A DNA stretch of 64,000 nt. Source: Diprion similis. Lineage: Eukaryota > Arthropoda > Insecta > Hymenoptera > Diprionidae. Shown here in pieces: positions 50,501 through 63,300 of this stretch (positions are counted from its first letter, which is position 1; the number at the start of each line of letters is the position of its first letter). The notes under the pieces were generated by a model. That model ran no database searches. It was not told the origin of the DNA and worked only from the letters and a program-made list of their open reading frames with translations. Where the stretch lies: the NCBI RefSeq assembly GCF_021155765.1, contig NC_060114.1:5208001-5272000 (forward strand). The letters run 5' to 3'. The position numbers were made by a program, and so were the translations under genes.

Positions 50501-53500
50501 GAAGTATTCAATATGCTGAAAAAAAAAACTAAAAACATTTGGATTTGGATGAAAATTGATACTCGAAGGTTTGCTGGGTCGCTGATTCCGAATCTGAGGT
50601 CAGATTTGCGAGATTCAAAATGGTTAATCCTGCAGTACGATATAAAAAAACAGCAACATATTCGGATTTTGATATAAATTTGTAGGCGGAGGTTTTTCTG
50701 GTCATCGATAACGAATCGAAGGTCAGGTCTCCGTAATTTGTAATGACAGACCCATTATCGTGGTTTCGAACTAAAAAAAAATCGTCGTATTTTCGTGTAA
50801 TATGGTACCCGAGGGTTTTTCAATCGTTGATCACGAATCTGAATATGCAGTTTAAAATTTGAATTGGACAATCATATTTTGTTCCGTGGACGCGGAACCT
50901 GAAGCGTGAAAACTGGAGGTTCGAGTGCTGGTTGAGGGCTGTTTAAAATTAAAAAATTTAAACTCTTTGTAAAGTGCACATGAACGGCTACGTTGCACTA
51001 AAGGTAACTAAAAAAATCTATTCTCAGATTGTTCTCTTCAATATTTTGTTATTATTTATTTCTCATTTTATTCATGTAATTATTCATACCGATTCTAACA
51101 GGTTCAAACATCGCGTTACTAATGCCAAAAGGGTGTATAAAAAAAAAAAAAAATTTTTTTCCATTCAACATGAAAATTAGTATGACGTATAAATCTATGG
51201 GAAAATTTGTTTTTTCCCCATTTTTTACCACAGATTTTTTTAATTTTTTACCCATTTTTTTTTTCCTCATACGCTCTTTTTGCATTAGTAACACGATATA
51301 CTATTTTCGTTCTGAAGAGGACCCTCATCTGGGGTCGAAACGTTAACAAAGAATTTTGTTTCCCGTCAAAGCTGACCTTCACTTCCAAGATCCCACTTTA
51401 CTGGGATCAATATCATTAACAGAATCAAACTAAGGTCAAGTTCCAATTATTTCAATAAAATTATCTCTCATCAGATCCGTCTTTTTCTATCCTAATAACG
51501 AATGAAAACAGCTACGAGAACTGCACCGTAACTAAATTCACGAATGTCTGTATTCGCTTCAAATTCGCACATCATATGGAATATTGGAAAATCCTGAGCA
51601 GCGTGCAGCATGCAGGGATTTATGCGCGTGTGTGCGAAACGTGGGGAGCAGGAAAACAGCCCTTGCAGTCACCCTTGGTGGGGGAATTCCCGGCAGATTT
51701 AAAGGGTTGCTCGAGGAGCGTGGCGGCGGCACCGGGGTGGGGCGGGGGGGGGGGGGGGGGGGGGAGTTGCCAACCGACCACCCGTTTCTGCAGTGCGTAG
51801 GTGTATTGACACGTCAATCTTTTGACAGCCAACCACCTGGCTCGTACCTTTCTCTTACAGGCGACGCGTAGCATTGGCCTAGGCAGCTAGGTGGGGCCGA
51901 AACAGGCCTGGCCTGTTTGTTTTTCGGCAGAAAATGTTTTTTTTTTCTCTTCCGAATTATTCTCGCTTTCCTGCGCTCGTTTCGGGTTTTTTTTTTTTGT
52001 TGTTTTTTTTTTTTTTCTATCTTCTTCATCTGCATCAATTCAGTATTGCTGAATTGAGTATACTTTTTCCGGATTAATTTCTATTTTGCAAAATTAACCT
52101 GGCAGCTGGTATAATTCCTGTTATTTTTTTTACCTGTTTATGCGACGGAGTCTTCATCGTGCCTTTTAAAATATAGTATAGAGATGAGTTTGAGAGAAAA
52201 TAATTGGTATGGAAAAAAAAAATTGAAAACTCCAAAACAAAAAGAAAGCAAAAAAAATGGAGGCAATAAACATTTTCTCTTCATCTTCGTCAAGGTCTGA
52301 AAACATTCGCATTTTCACGGGGAATTTAAGATAAATATTAAATGAAAGACGAAGGTGGCTAACACCGCGAATATCGTGATTTTAGACCGCTTGTGTAAAA
52401 ATAAATAAATAAATAAAGATTGCTTCAAGTCACGAAAAAAATCAACAGCGCGAATATTTTCTTCCATTTTACGTTATCGGCAAGAATTTTTGTATTAATG
52501 ATTTTTTCGTACGACTGACGGATGTTGGGATATAAATTAGTGGGAAAATAAGACAAGTTTTTAACGAGTGATTCAAAAAAATGTGAAATAATTCAGAAGT
52601 TACTCTGTTGACCCCTGAGATACTATGTTAAAATTCAAGCAGATTCAGAGATGGTGAGACTTGGCGGCGGGTCTAGTTGCCATAGAATACCCCGTATATA
52701 TTCTTCGAAATAAGAAGAAATGAGGCTGTAAAGAACAATGGAATAAGCAATGAATGCCTGTAATAAGATTAACAAAAAGCATCGACTTTTGGTCAATTAA
52801 TCTCTAGAAACGCAGTCTCGTTTTGAAGAGTTAGAGTTAGGTTATCCCTTTGAGTCACACATTTTTTTGCAGAATCAACTTTTATAACAAGATAGTATTC
52901 TACGGTTTTTGGACTCACTGGTTACAAATCTGAAATCAAATTCCAAAAATACAATATGGCGGATCCAGTGTGGCGGATCAAATATGGCGGAGGAAAAATT
53001 CAAGTTTGATTAAATCCGGTCAAATAACTCCATGCAGCCGTTTCGGGGTCGCTGATTGGATTCTCCGTACTGAATTTTCGAAACATGATTTCAGATCCTC
53101 AATCAGCGATCTCAAGACCCCAGGACAGATTTTTTATCTCCTGATGCGAACGAAATTGAAATTTGTGTCTGCCATATTGGATCCGACATCTTGAATTTTT
53201 TAAATCCGATCTGAGACTCATAATCCGCGACCTCAAAGACTTATAACTTATGTAAAACATGTATTCCTTAAAATTTTACGATTTTTCTCAATCAATTTGT
53301 TTCTAACAATCAAAATTATTTACATTATACAGTAATAATTACACTCGATTACTGAAAACCAGTAGAATACTATCACAGACAGCACAAACCGCGAAGAATT
53401 TTGTATAAAGCGAAAAAAAAAACAAAAAAAAAAACCAGAAAATTTACAAAAAAAAATGGGTATAAAATAGGTGGTAAAAAAAATTATACCACTAAGGCTC

Positions 53501-56084
53501 AAAGGATTATTCCTGTTTACCAAACGCGGAAGAATAATGAAACTCTCGAGCCAATCCACGCACTAACGTAACTGTAAAAGTAATAAACAACATTCTGGCG
53601 GTTCGTCATGGAAGAATAAGGGATTATTATGTGCAAGGTAAAGGGTTGAATCGCTCCTTTCATTTTCTTTCCCTCTTTTTTTCCCCTCTTTCTCCCGCTC
53701 GCCCGTTTTCGTCGGATTTTCAACGGCGTTGCCGCACCACCCGAAGGAAAGGGTTAAGAGTTTTAATTTTTATTGTTATATGTTCCCCAATATTGTCTAC
53801 GGGAGGTTTATCCGCTGCCATCGGCCTGTTAACTAGTCGGATTTAAAGGGCTTAAGGAGGAATCCTCGCTGTGACGCCGAAGAGCCAAAACCCACCATTT
53901 CTCCGAATTTAATAATTAACGTAGCCAGAAATTATACCGCATTTGCCATATTTTTTTAGCGATTTTGACATATTTCAATGCGTGAAATTAGAATTAGTTG
54001 CCTTCAATCGAAAGATAATTCATCGCGTCGAAGTAGTTCAGATATTGTAAATCGAAAAGTGTAAATTTGATACGTTATTCACTCCCGAGATCAGTTATTT
54101 ATCGGAATGAAATGAAACAAAGAAATTGCTTTGAAATCGTATGAAATCACAGAAAATCAGGCGGAGTTATCCAGAATCGTAAAAAATGGCGGTGAAATCT
54201 TCTCAAGTAACACAAGAAATCAAATCATTGGTTCAATGTGATAGCATAAAATGCCGCAACGACATAGAATTTTGAAAAAAAAAAAATCTTAATCTACGTG
54301 TATTTTAGATAATAAATCCTTTCACGCTAAGGAAAAGTATTTAGAGTTAATTTTGAGGGCTGTAACTTCCAGGGAATTTTCATTTCGACATGTTCGATAA
54401 AATTTTAGGCCAGGAGTGAGAAGAAAAAAAATAAATAAAAAATAATCCTCCCAAACGAATCATCCTGTGAAAAAATATAAGCGATTCTGTACATTCTTCG
54501 TATGGATGCTGAGAATCCTGAAAAAAATCTATGTGACAGCCCGACATCTTGTTGTTGAAAAGAAATGAGAACCTATGAAAGACCGAAACAAGCATTACCA
54601 AAAAATTTTTTTTATCAATTTTGAGATGGTTTTTCGTGGTTTTTAAAACCCGAAAACAAGCAGCCTGATACGGATACTTTAGTTCCATTAAAATATGCCG
54701 GATTTAACAATTTCACCGGAGGCTCCATTAAGTACTAGAAACTGTAGACAACGAATTAAATAGTTGCACAATTATTTTTTCCCAAGCACAATCTAAAGGT
54801 TTTCCATTACCAATTGTTTCTCTTCAAATTTTTCGAAGGTCAAAGATCAGACTGATTGATCAGAAATCGCTACCGCTTATCAATTTTATCAAGAAATACG
54901 ATCGTATTGATCGAATATTATATCTGCAAGCCAAGAAGTTTTATTTAACGGTACGACAATACTGAAGTTGCAAAAACACAAGTTAGATATCGATACTTTA
55001 TTTGAAATCGCTTGAAAATTTTTTTAAATCTTATAGATTCCTTCGATTTCATTCTACACTGGCTCATTTTATTCCGAAGATTGCAGTTTTTTTTTTTTTG
55101 TCTTTTTTTTTTTTTTTAACAAACGTCACTGAAACGGATCTCATTTATTTTCAACAGTCGATTCAATATTGCGATTTGGTGATCGGAATCTGAAGTATCG
55201 GTGCAATGTTGTGTATTTGAATACTCAGTAGTGCCAACGTAATGAAAAAAAAAGAACGACCAAAAAAAAGAAAAAGAAAATTCACAGATTTCAGTGAATT
55301 TAGAAAAAATACCGATTTACAAAACTTTGAATCATTATAAAATGACTAAAATTGCAGCATCGGTATATAAAACATTCCTTTATAATTGCAGTAGTTTCTA
55401 CATTCGTACGTCAACTTAGATCTCTGCAGCTTACTAATGTAATAATTCGATAAATATTGATCTCTTGATAAATTGACTTAAAAGTACACTATTTTCCGCC
55501 AAAATAGCAAATAATTTATTTACGATCAAAATTTGGATAAAGCTCTTTCTAATGTATTGAGGATTCGTCACTCATTGTCATGCGGTAGGAAAAATTCGGA
55601 TCGACATAAACGTAAATAAATGCAAAGAATAAAAAATATACGTGGATTCAAGAATTCATTTTCATCGTCGATTCTTCGAAAAAAAAAAATAATACCTGAG
55701 AAAAAATATCGTCAACGTTATTAATTCAAATCGAACCGAGCTGCGGAACAATTGTTCGTAATAAAAGATCTATGAAAAAGAAAAGCCTGTTCAAACTCGC
55801 CAATTTTTTTTCGTTTCATCAACATGTATACTACTTATATTATCATACGTGATACATATGCGATAACTTGGACTTGTAACAATATCCCGCGCGACTACAG
55901 AATTCTACGAAAACGTGAAGAAAAGAAGAATAAGAAGAAGAAGAAGAAGAAGACGAAAAAAAAAAAAATGCCAAATAGATAAAGAGAAATAGAGGAAAGA
56001 GGGAAATCGAAATACGTATGTACATACATAGAAAAATAAAGGGCTTCGCTGTGCGCCGTCAGATGACTAAATAGAGTGAGAGAG

Positions 56085-56124
<40 letters not shown>

Positions 56125-57323
56125 GAAAACAGCGGATCTCCCCCGCCATCGACGGGTCACCCTCTGCTAGTAGTGGGGCGAAGGAAAGGGATGGGAGGGG
56201 GGTGGGAGGGAGCCGAGTTGCCAAAAACATCTATGAATATACCGTCAATTGTCGGACGGCGATTGGGCAGTTTTTGAGGGAGAGGGAGAGGGTGAGAACG
56301 GCCGGCATTGCCCCTCGGAAAGCCCAGAGAAATTGATGCGGTATTCCAGTTCGAGACTTGGACAAGTGACAGTCGCGCTTCTGCGGCATACAGCTGAAAT
56401 CTGAAATATCGGCTGAGTTCGGAAAGTGCGCGATATAAGTCGAAGGAGAAGAGTAAAAATAATAGGAATATATACATTTGTTACGGTTGAACAGTGGCGG
56501 CGGATAATTTGACATCGTCGTATGTTTCTATTTGTTTTTTTTTTTTTTATTTATTTTGATTTTGTTTTTTATTTCTCTTCTCCATGACACGTAATCGCAG
56601 TGTGACGAAAATTGCGGTAATTATTCTGCGAGGTTATGCGTGAAAATCGAGAGGAAGAGAACCGAGTCGACGATACGTTCGAACCTAAAATTAAAATTTT
56701 AAGTCGAAACAGTTGTCGTTACATTTTTTGTTTGTTTTTTTTTTTTGTTTTTTTCTTTCAAAATTATTCGAGTTTCGAAGAGATATTTTCTTCGATCACG
56801 AAGTTCTGTTGCTGTTGTTGCTGTTGCTGCTGCTAATACACTTTGATTAATCGGAGCGGAAGGATAAAAACAGGTAAGATTTAGAAGTTTTTTTTTTTTA
56901 CAATATCCAATGTTGCGCACGTTGACAATAAATTTTTTTTAACTTTTTTTTTTTTTTAAATTCATTTTTATGTGTACGCTTTTAAGCTTTTTTGAAACTG
57001 CGTTTTACTGCTCGACACTCTCACCTGATTTCATTTTATATGGTTAGGCCTTGTTTTCGTCAGTCGCAACTTTGTGTTTTCTTTCTGCGTGTTTAACCGT
57101 TGATCGAGCATGATTCTCACACTTGGATGAATTTTAAAATTTCTACATTTGTGTTACAGGTAGGTATAGTTGTTTTTGCAAATATGGGCAACTCTTCTTT
57201 TTCTTCTTCTTCTTGTTCTTCTTATTCGCGTTTATCATTGTTTCTTCTCTAATTCTTGTCTGTTTGGTACTACGTATATATATATATATGTACATTATAC
57301 CTGTTCATATCAAAATAAACATA

Positions 57324-57359
<36 letters not shown>

Positions 57360-60300
57360 TACGCCTGGAGAGAAAGTGAGAAAGAGAGATAGAGAAAGAG
57401 TTTTTCGAAATGTATACTTTATATATTACTCGTCACGACCGTTGATTCTACAAAACAATTTAATTTATTTATTTCCAAATCTCGTCAGGCGATTGTCTGA
57501 CTTTTTATTTCACAATCAAGATCTTTTTTTCTTTCACTTTTCTCCTCTATCTCTGGAAAGAAAATTTTCATTTTTGTAAATAAAAAAAGTTATTAGTTAC
57601 TTGTGCGGATTTAATACCGTGTAAAAAATTATACAAATTATCAAGAAAAGTGAAGAAAGACACGAATTAGAAACGAGAGAACAGAGTAAGAGAAAGACCC
57701 AGAGAGAGAAAAAACTGATGGTGGAAAAAAAAACAAAAAAAAAAAAACACAAACTTGGATGTGTGATTTCTGGTTTGATAAACAGTTTTTTTTTTGGTCC
57801 CATTCGCTATGGATACTGTGGTACCGGGAATTCTTGTATTGTGTCTTTCGAATTTTCGAATCGGTATACATGTATATGTATACATGTATGCAAGATGGTG
57901 TGATAATCACAATAATAGTACATCGGTAATAGTTAAAATAAGGGCAAAGATATAACAATTTTTTTTTTTTTTTTACTATGAACGTTATATTCACACTTCA
58001 CTTCAGTTCATTTTTCATTGCGAAATGAATATTGTTATCGATCTTTGGGAAAAAGGCAGCGTTACTATGGATGTAATTTTTTTTTTTTTTTTTTTCACTT
58101 TCTTTGAGTCACTTTTTGTTCTCAAAAAAATCTTGGTGTTCTTTATTTTCATTTATTTTTTTTTTTCTTCGGTTTTCTATACATTGTCAAATGCACTTGA
58201 TTATTGTGGATTGCTGGCAAACTTTGACTAATTTTATTACTGGAAACTTGTTCAATACTTTTTTTTTTTTTTTGAACGAGCTGCAATGAGAAGAAATTAT
58301 TATTTTGATGTTACGAATAAAAAAAAATGGAGAATCAAATTCATAGATTCGTATTATTTAGTACCGGTAGAAGTTACAACATGGCGTTACATTCAACCCA
58401 TAAAATTCGCAGCGGAAAAAGTTTGCTTTCCAGATAATCAAGATCTGCTAGACTTTCTAGAAAATCGAAAGCGAGGCGAAAGTTTAGTGTGAAAAATGTC
58501 TCGATGATTTTTGGGAAAGTTTGGAAATTCGACGGATCCTTGTAAAAATTATTCATTCGCAATGTATCTTAATATTTTGGATACCAGACTGTTTCGGAAA
58601 AAGTAAGTTTTCCGTCAATGATGAAAATAAGAATAGAGAAATTGATGAATTGAAGGGAAAATTTTTGAAAGAATTGAAATCGAATTCGACTCAAATGAAT
58701 TAGTATGTTATTATTTTTTAGTGATTCGCCGATCATTTGCATCAGCTGATCAATCAAACAAGCAATTCGTATCAAACGAAGGCTTTTATTACTCCACGAT
58801 TTTAATGCTCTCAGAATATTTTATTGAATTTTCATTAAGAGACACATAAATATTGTAAAATATTGAGCTATAAATTTCTTGTAAAAATGCAAAAGTTTCG
58901 AGTAATTTCTGTCCGATTTCGCAATAATTACCGCAGTATTGAACATTGAATTGTGTTTTGAAATTTTTACTTAATACTTTAATTTTGGAGTAGCAATATT
59001 TGCAAGACTCGGAAAAAATAATTAAACTTTAAAAATTTTTATAAACCTTGTTAATTGAATTGAAAGTTTTTTCTAATAATTCTCCTAGAATATATTTCTA
59101 TGCACAAAGACTAGCGCTTGTTATACTTATTACACAATTTTGAAAGCGATAAAATGTCTCAACACAGAACTCTCAACAAAATATCGATCATATTGTGTTA
59201 TATAGAGAAATTTCACGACTATTTCTAACCATTCAATCACGGTGCAGCAGCAGCAGCGGTTCTTGGAAATTTTCACGTTCTCTCAAGCTTGACAAAAACA
59301 ACTTTATACATAACATTTTATTTTTATTGCCTTAATTGCCTTAATTACCTAAAAAGTGCTTAATTAAAATATAAAATATTCCAATTCTAACGATTTTCCT
59401 TCACCGATTATACGTATTAAACAAATTTTTATCTCTCTATTTATCCCAAACTTTGAATAAGAATTAGAATTTATGTTTGACGGGTTGGATAGAAATGATT
59501 TTGATCAATTTTTTGTTGCATATATTGGACAAGAAAGTTTCTTACATATTCATTTTTAACAAATATTCTCGGTAATGAGGATTCGGCAATAGTTGTCATA
59601 TATTATCTAATTTTATATTCATCTATACAATTTTATTTCTTCTGAATTCTCTTGTCTTCTATATAATTTCCGATAATGTTTCTCGCCATTTTTCCATGAA
59701 TTTATTTCACCAACTAGATTTACACCAATGGACAGAAATATTCATTTATAGATTAAAAGAAAATTACTGAATTTTGAATGACATTTTTGTATAAAATCGA
59801 TTATGTTCATTTATTTTTGAAATTTGTTCTTTGAGGCCGATCGAATGAAAAGACGAATTCACCGTTTGACACTATCGAATTTCCCATTTTTTAGAAATAT
59901 TTTTTCCTTGAAGGTCATTTAGCACTCCTACCCTTACCGACCGAGCAAACTCGAGCAAATCCGTTTTCTTCTTATATCAAATAAACAAACCAACGGAAAG
60001 GGTTCAAATTTTGACGTTGCATCGCTCTTTTGTAGCGGGATTCAAAAAAGTTACTCATATCCGGAAAATCGTCGAAAAAATGTATGATTTTTTGACACAT
60101 GGCCGTTCGCCCAACTGATCGTATGAACATCCTTTATTTATTTCTCGATGAGCGACCTCAATACTGCATAAAAAAAGTCTCACGATGGCTCATTTTACTC
60201 CTCATTCTTTCCGGAATGGTGGAAAGTATCTCAGTTACGTACTTTTTGCCCCTGAAGTTCGAAAAATTTGGGAACAGTAACCCGTGCCAAAAAATCATAA

Positions 60301-63300
60301 ATTTTTTGACAATTTTTAGGATACAAGTAACTTTCCTGAATTTCACTGTAAAAGAACGATGCACCGTCGAAATTTTCACCCATTTCGTTCGTTTGTTTAT
60401 TCAATATAGAAAGAAAAAGTTTCGTTTGCTCGGTCGGTAAAGGTAGGAGTACAACATAACCTCAAATGAAAATTTTCCAATTGCTGTTGGCAATATTGCG
60501 GATAATTTTGCTGAGCATACTTTGAAACTTGAATGATTTATTTGTAGCAATAACAGTACAAGCGCGGGGGGGGGGAGATAATCCGTTAAGTCGATTTCCG
60601 AAAAACACACGACCACAGGCAGTTGCATGTCCCGTAGTTACATCGGGCTGCGGAGTGCATTATAAATTTGCGGGTGTAAACGCGGCTGTATTGTGCATAA
60701 TTTCCCCGCTCGTGCGTCCTCCTCGAGTGCAAATTACTCCAGTTCAGTATAAATCAACGACAACCCTGCAGGAGAAATGAAAGAGTTTTACTACCCTGTT
60801 GCCAAAAGTGTAACTCAGTAATTCTCCTCGAGGTCGTGACTCCTTCGGGGGACGAAGAGGAAGGAAAACTATAAAGGAGGAGGAGGAGGAGGAGGAGGAG
60901 AAGAAGAGGTAAAGAGGGAAAGAGAGAGAAAACAGGCGACAGGCTACACAGAACCCGACCTGCAGGCCCCTCAACCATTTCTCCGTACCACATTGTTGGT
61001 ATGAGCCGCAGGCTTTGGGCCCTTTTTGCCCCCCCCCCCCCCTCCGCGTCACCCACCCCTCGTCTCAACCCTTTAGAAATTTGCCTGCGGGAGTTCCCGT
61101 TTTTGCATACCGAACGGTCGGTGCTCAGGTATGAAGGCGCTCTTCTCTCCGCTCCCCCACTTTCCTCTTTTCTTTTCACCTTTTTTGATAGTGTATTAAA
61201 ACTGGGAATCTAGGAGGAAATATTGGTGGAAACGGTTCTTCTTGCAGCTTTCTAAGATATATATATATATATATAAGTTTCTAATTTTTGTTACTGTTTT
61301 GCACGGATATTAATTGTTTCCGTTTTTTATCACGATCAAAAAGTTTATTACGTATATAGTTGAAAGGATTGAAAATGGTAATTAATTTTTTAGCTCTGAC
61401 GGGAAAATATAGATAGGTACTATATTTTTTTTTTTTTTAACTGTTGCAATAGTTTTACGTCAATGTCAGGCTTAAATCAAAGAAACGTAGTTAACTAAAC
61501 TAACAGATTTGACGACGCTATGACTAGAAAATTTGCTATTGAAAACCATAATCACACTACATTAATCGATTACATATTTTCTGGTAATTTTGACGATATT
61601 TTAAACGTTGTATCGCAACTATTGCAAACCCAATTTTTTTTTTCAGAGAACCCTTCTACTATTCAGTCGTTTTTGAAAATCTCGCGAAATAGGGTGTCCA
61701 ATGCGATTTCTAAATTCTTCAACTATTACTAATAGCTTGTGCTAATTGTTTTTCTTCCGCGAAAATTTTTCCTCACGTGCTGCTCTCGCCCGATTATATA
61801 CCTACGATCGTTTGTGAAGACGATAATGAAATAATTAGTAGCAATGTTAATTTAATGTAAATTTGAAATTTACTAATACTTAATCCTCTCCCCCCCCCTC
61901 CCCGCCCTATTTTTTGACACCGAACTGTATTAAACTCCAACGTTTTCAAAAACAACGAGAAAAAGTGTCGCGACATGCGATATGATAAATCGAAGTGCAA
62001 GAAGTTGGAAAAAGTCGTAATTTCCGCCATAGAAATAGGGAAAAGTCGGGGAATTTTTAGGGAACGAGACAAAGTGCCCACTCTGAGAATTTCTGCACTG
62101 CACACTTTCGTTTCGGCTCTATTTTTGTAGGCTTCTACTGCCGGTTAAAGCATCAGCTGCAGTAGTCTGCGCTGCACCCTCTTTACTCGATCACGCTGCC
62201 GTAGCTCGTGAAAGTACGGAGAAAATTTTGAGAACCTTTTCACCCTTTTTTACTTTGTGTGTGTTTTTCCGCACAAATACAAGTTTTCGATCCATAACGT
62301 GTTCTATATACCCACGTTTCGAAATTCATCGATCGTCATTGAAAATTACGAAACTGTAGGGTTGAAATAAAAAAAAATAGCAAAATAGAAAAAAAAAAAA
62401 ACAGCTTCAGGCTGCAGGCTAGCATCTATATTTGGATTCTGCACAAACTTTTTGAAACTAGTGAACTTTTCGATTTTCCCCATGTGTTTGAATTTTTTAT
62501 GCAAAAATCAAAGTTTGAGAAAGAAGTATAAAATTGTCTATACCAATAATGCGATTTGATGATGAATTTATGAATAGTGACTATATATTACACTTCATCT
62601 ACTCATTTGTTATTTGAATTATTTTCGATTAATTTCGACCGATCTTTGGATCGATTATATATTTAATGCGTATGAATAATTGATCGTATCTTAAAAGTAG
62701 AGAAGCATAGTATAATGATATCTAAACGTGGAAATAAGATTTTTGTTTTTTTCTGTTTTTTTTTTACTGAAAATCGTAAATTTCTGTTTTTCTTCTACTA
62801 AACTTGGTACGATTTTTAGTAAGGAATAAGCATTATGATGGCTGTTCGGTGAAGGTGTAATAAATATGAACTCATGGATTGTTTTATAATTGCTATAAAT
62901 TTATGAACAGATTATTATTCAATACAAAACAATAAATTGCTTACTCTTCTTTGTTTGAAAAAAATGATACGGTTATTTGTTTCTGCAGAATACAATCTAT
63001 ATTCAGTTGATTTCTTTTCGCAAACAAAACAAACAAAACTATTTTTTCTGCAATTAAACATCAGTTGATCCAATAACTTACGACCATTCAAATCAACTAA
63101 TTATATTTACGATTAGCTATGGTGACTAAATTTCACATTCAGGGGCCTGTATTGATACAGATTTAGTTGACATTATCGAAGTTTTTTCTGTAACTAAACA
63201 TCACTAAAGTCAACTAATGCTCAGTTGCAGATTAAGTCGCCATAAGAATTTTTTTTTTCTCTGTACAGAAATCCTTTCTTCTTTCACAATTTTGAACGAG

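Noticed and set aside
56076..56336. 86-codon frame rich in Arg and Glu
   Set aside because: It is a translation of the GA microsatellite.
60754..61179. 141-codon minus frame with runs of Leu and Ser
   Set aside because: It depends on the AGG microsatellite and poly-C tract and overlaps other open phases.
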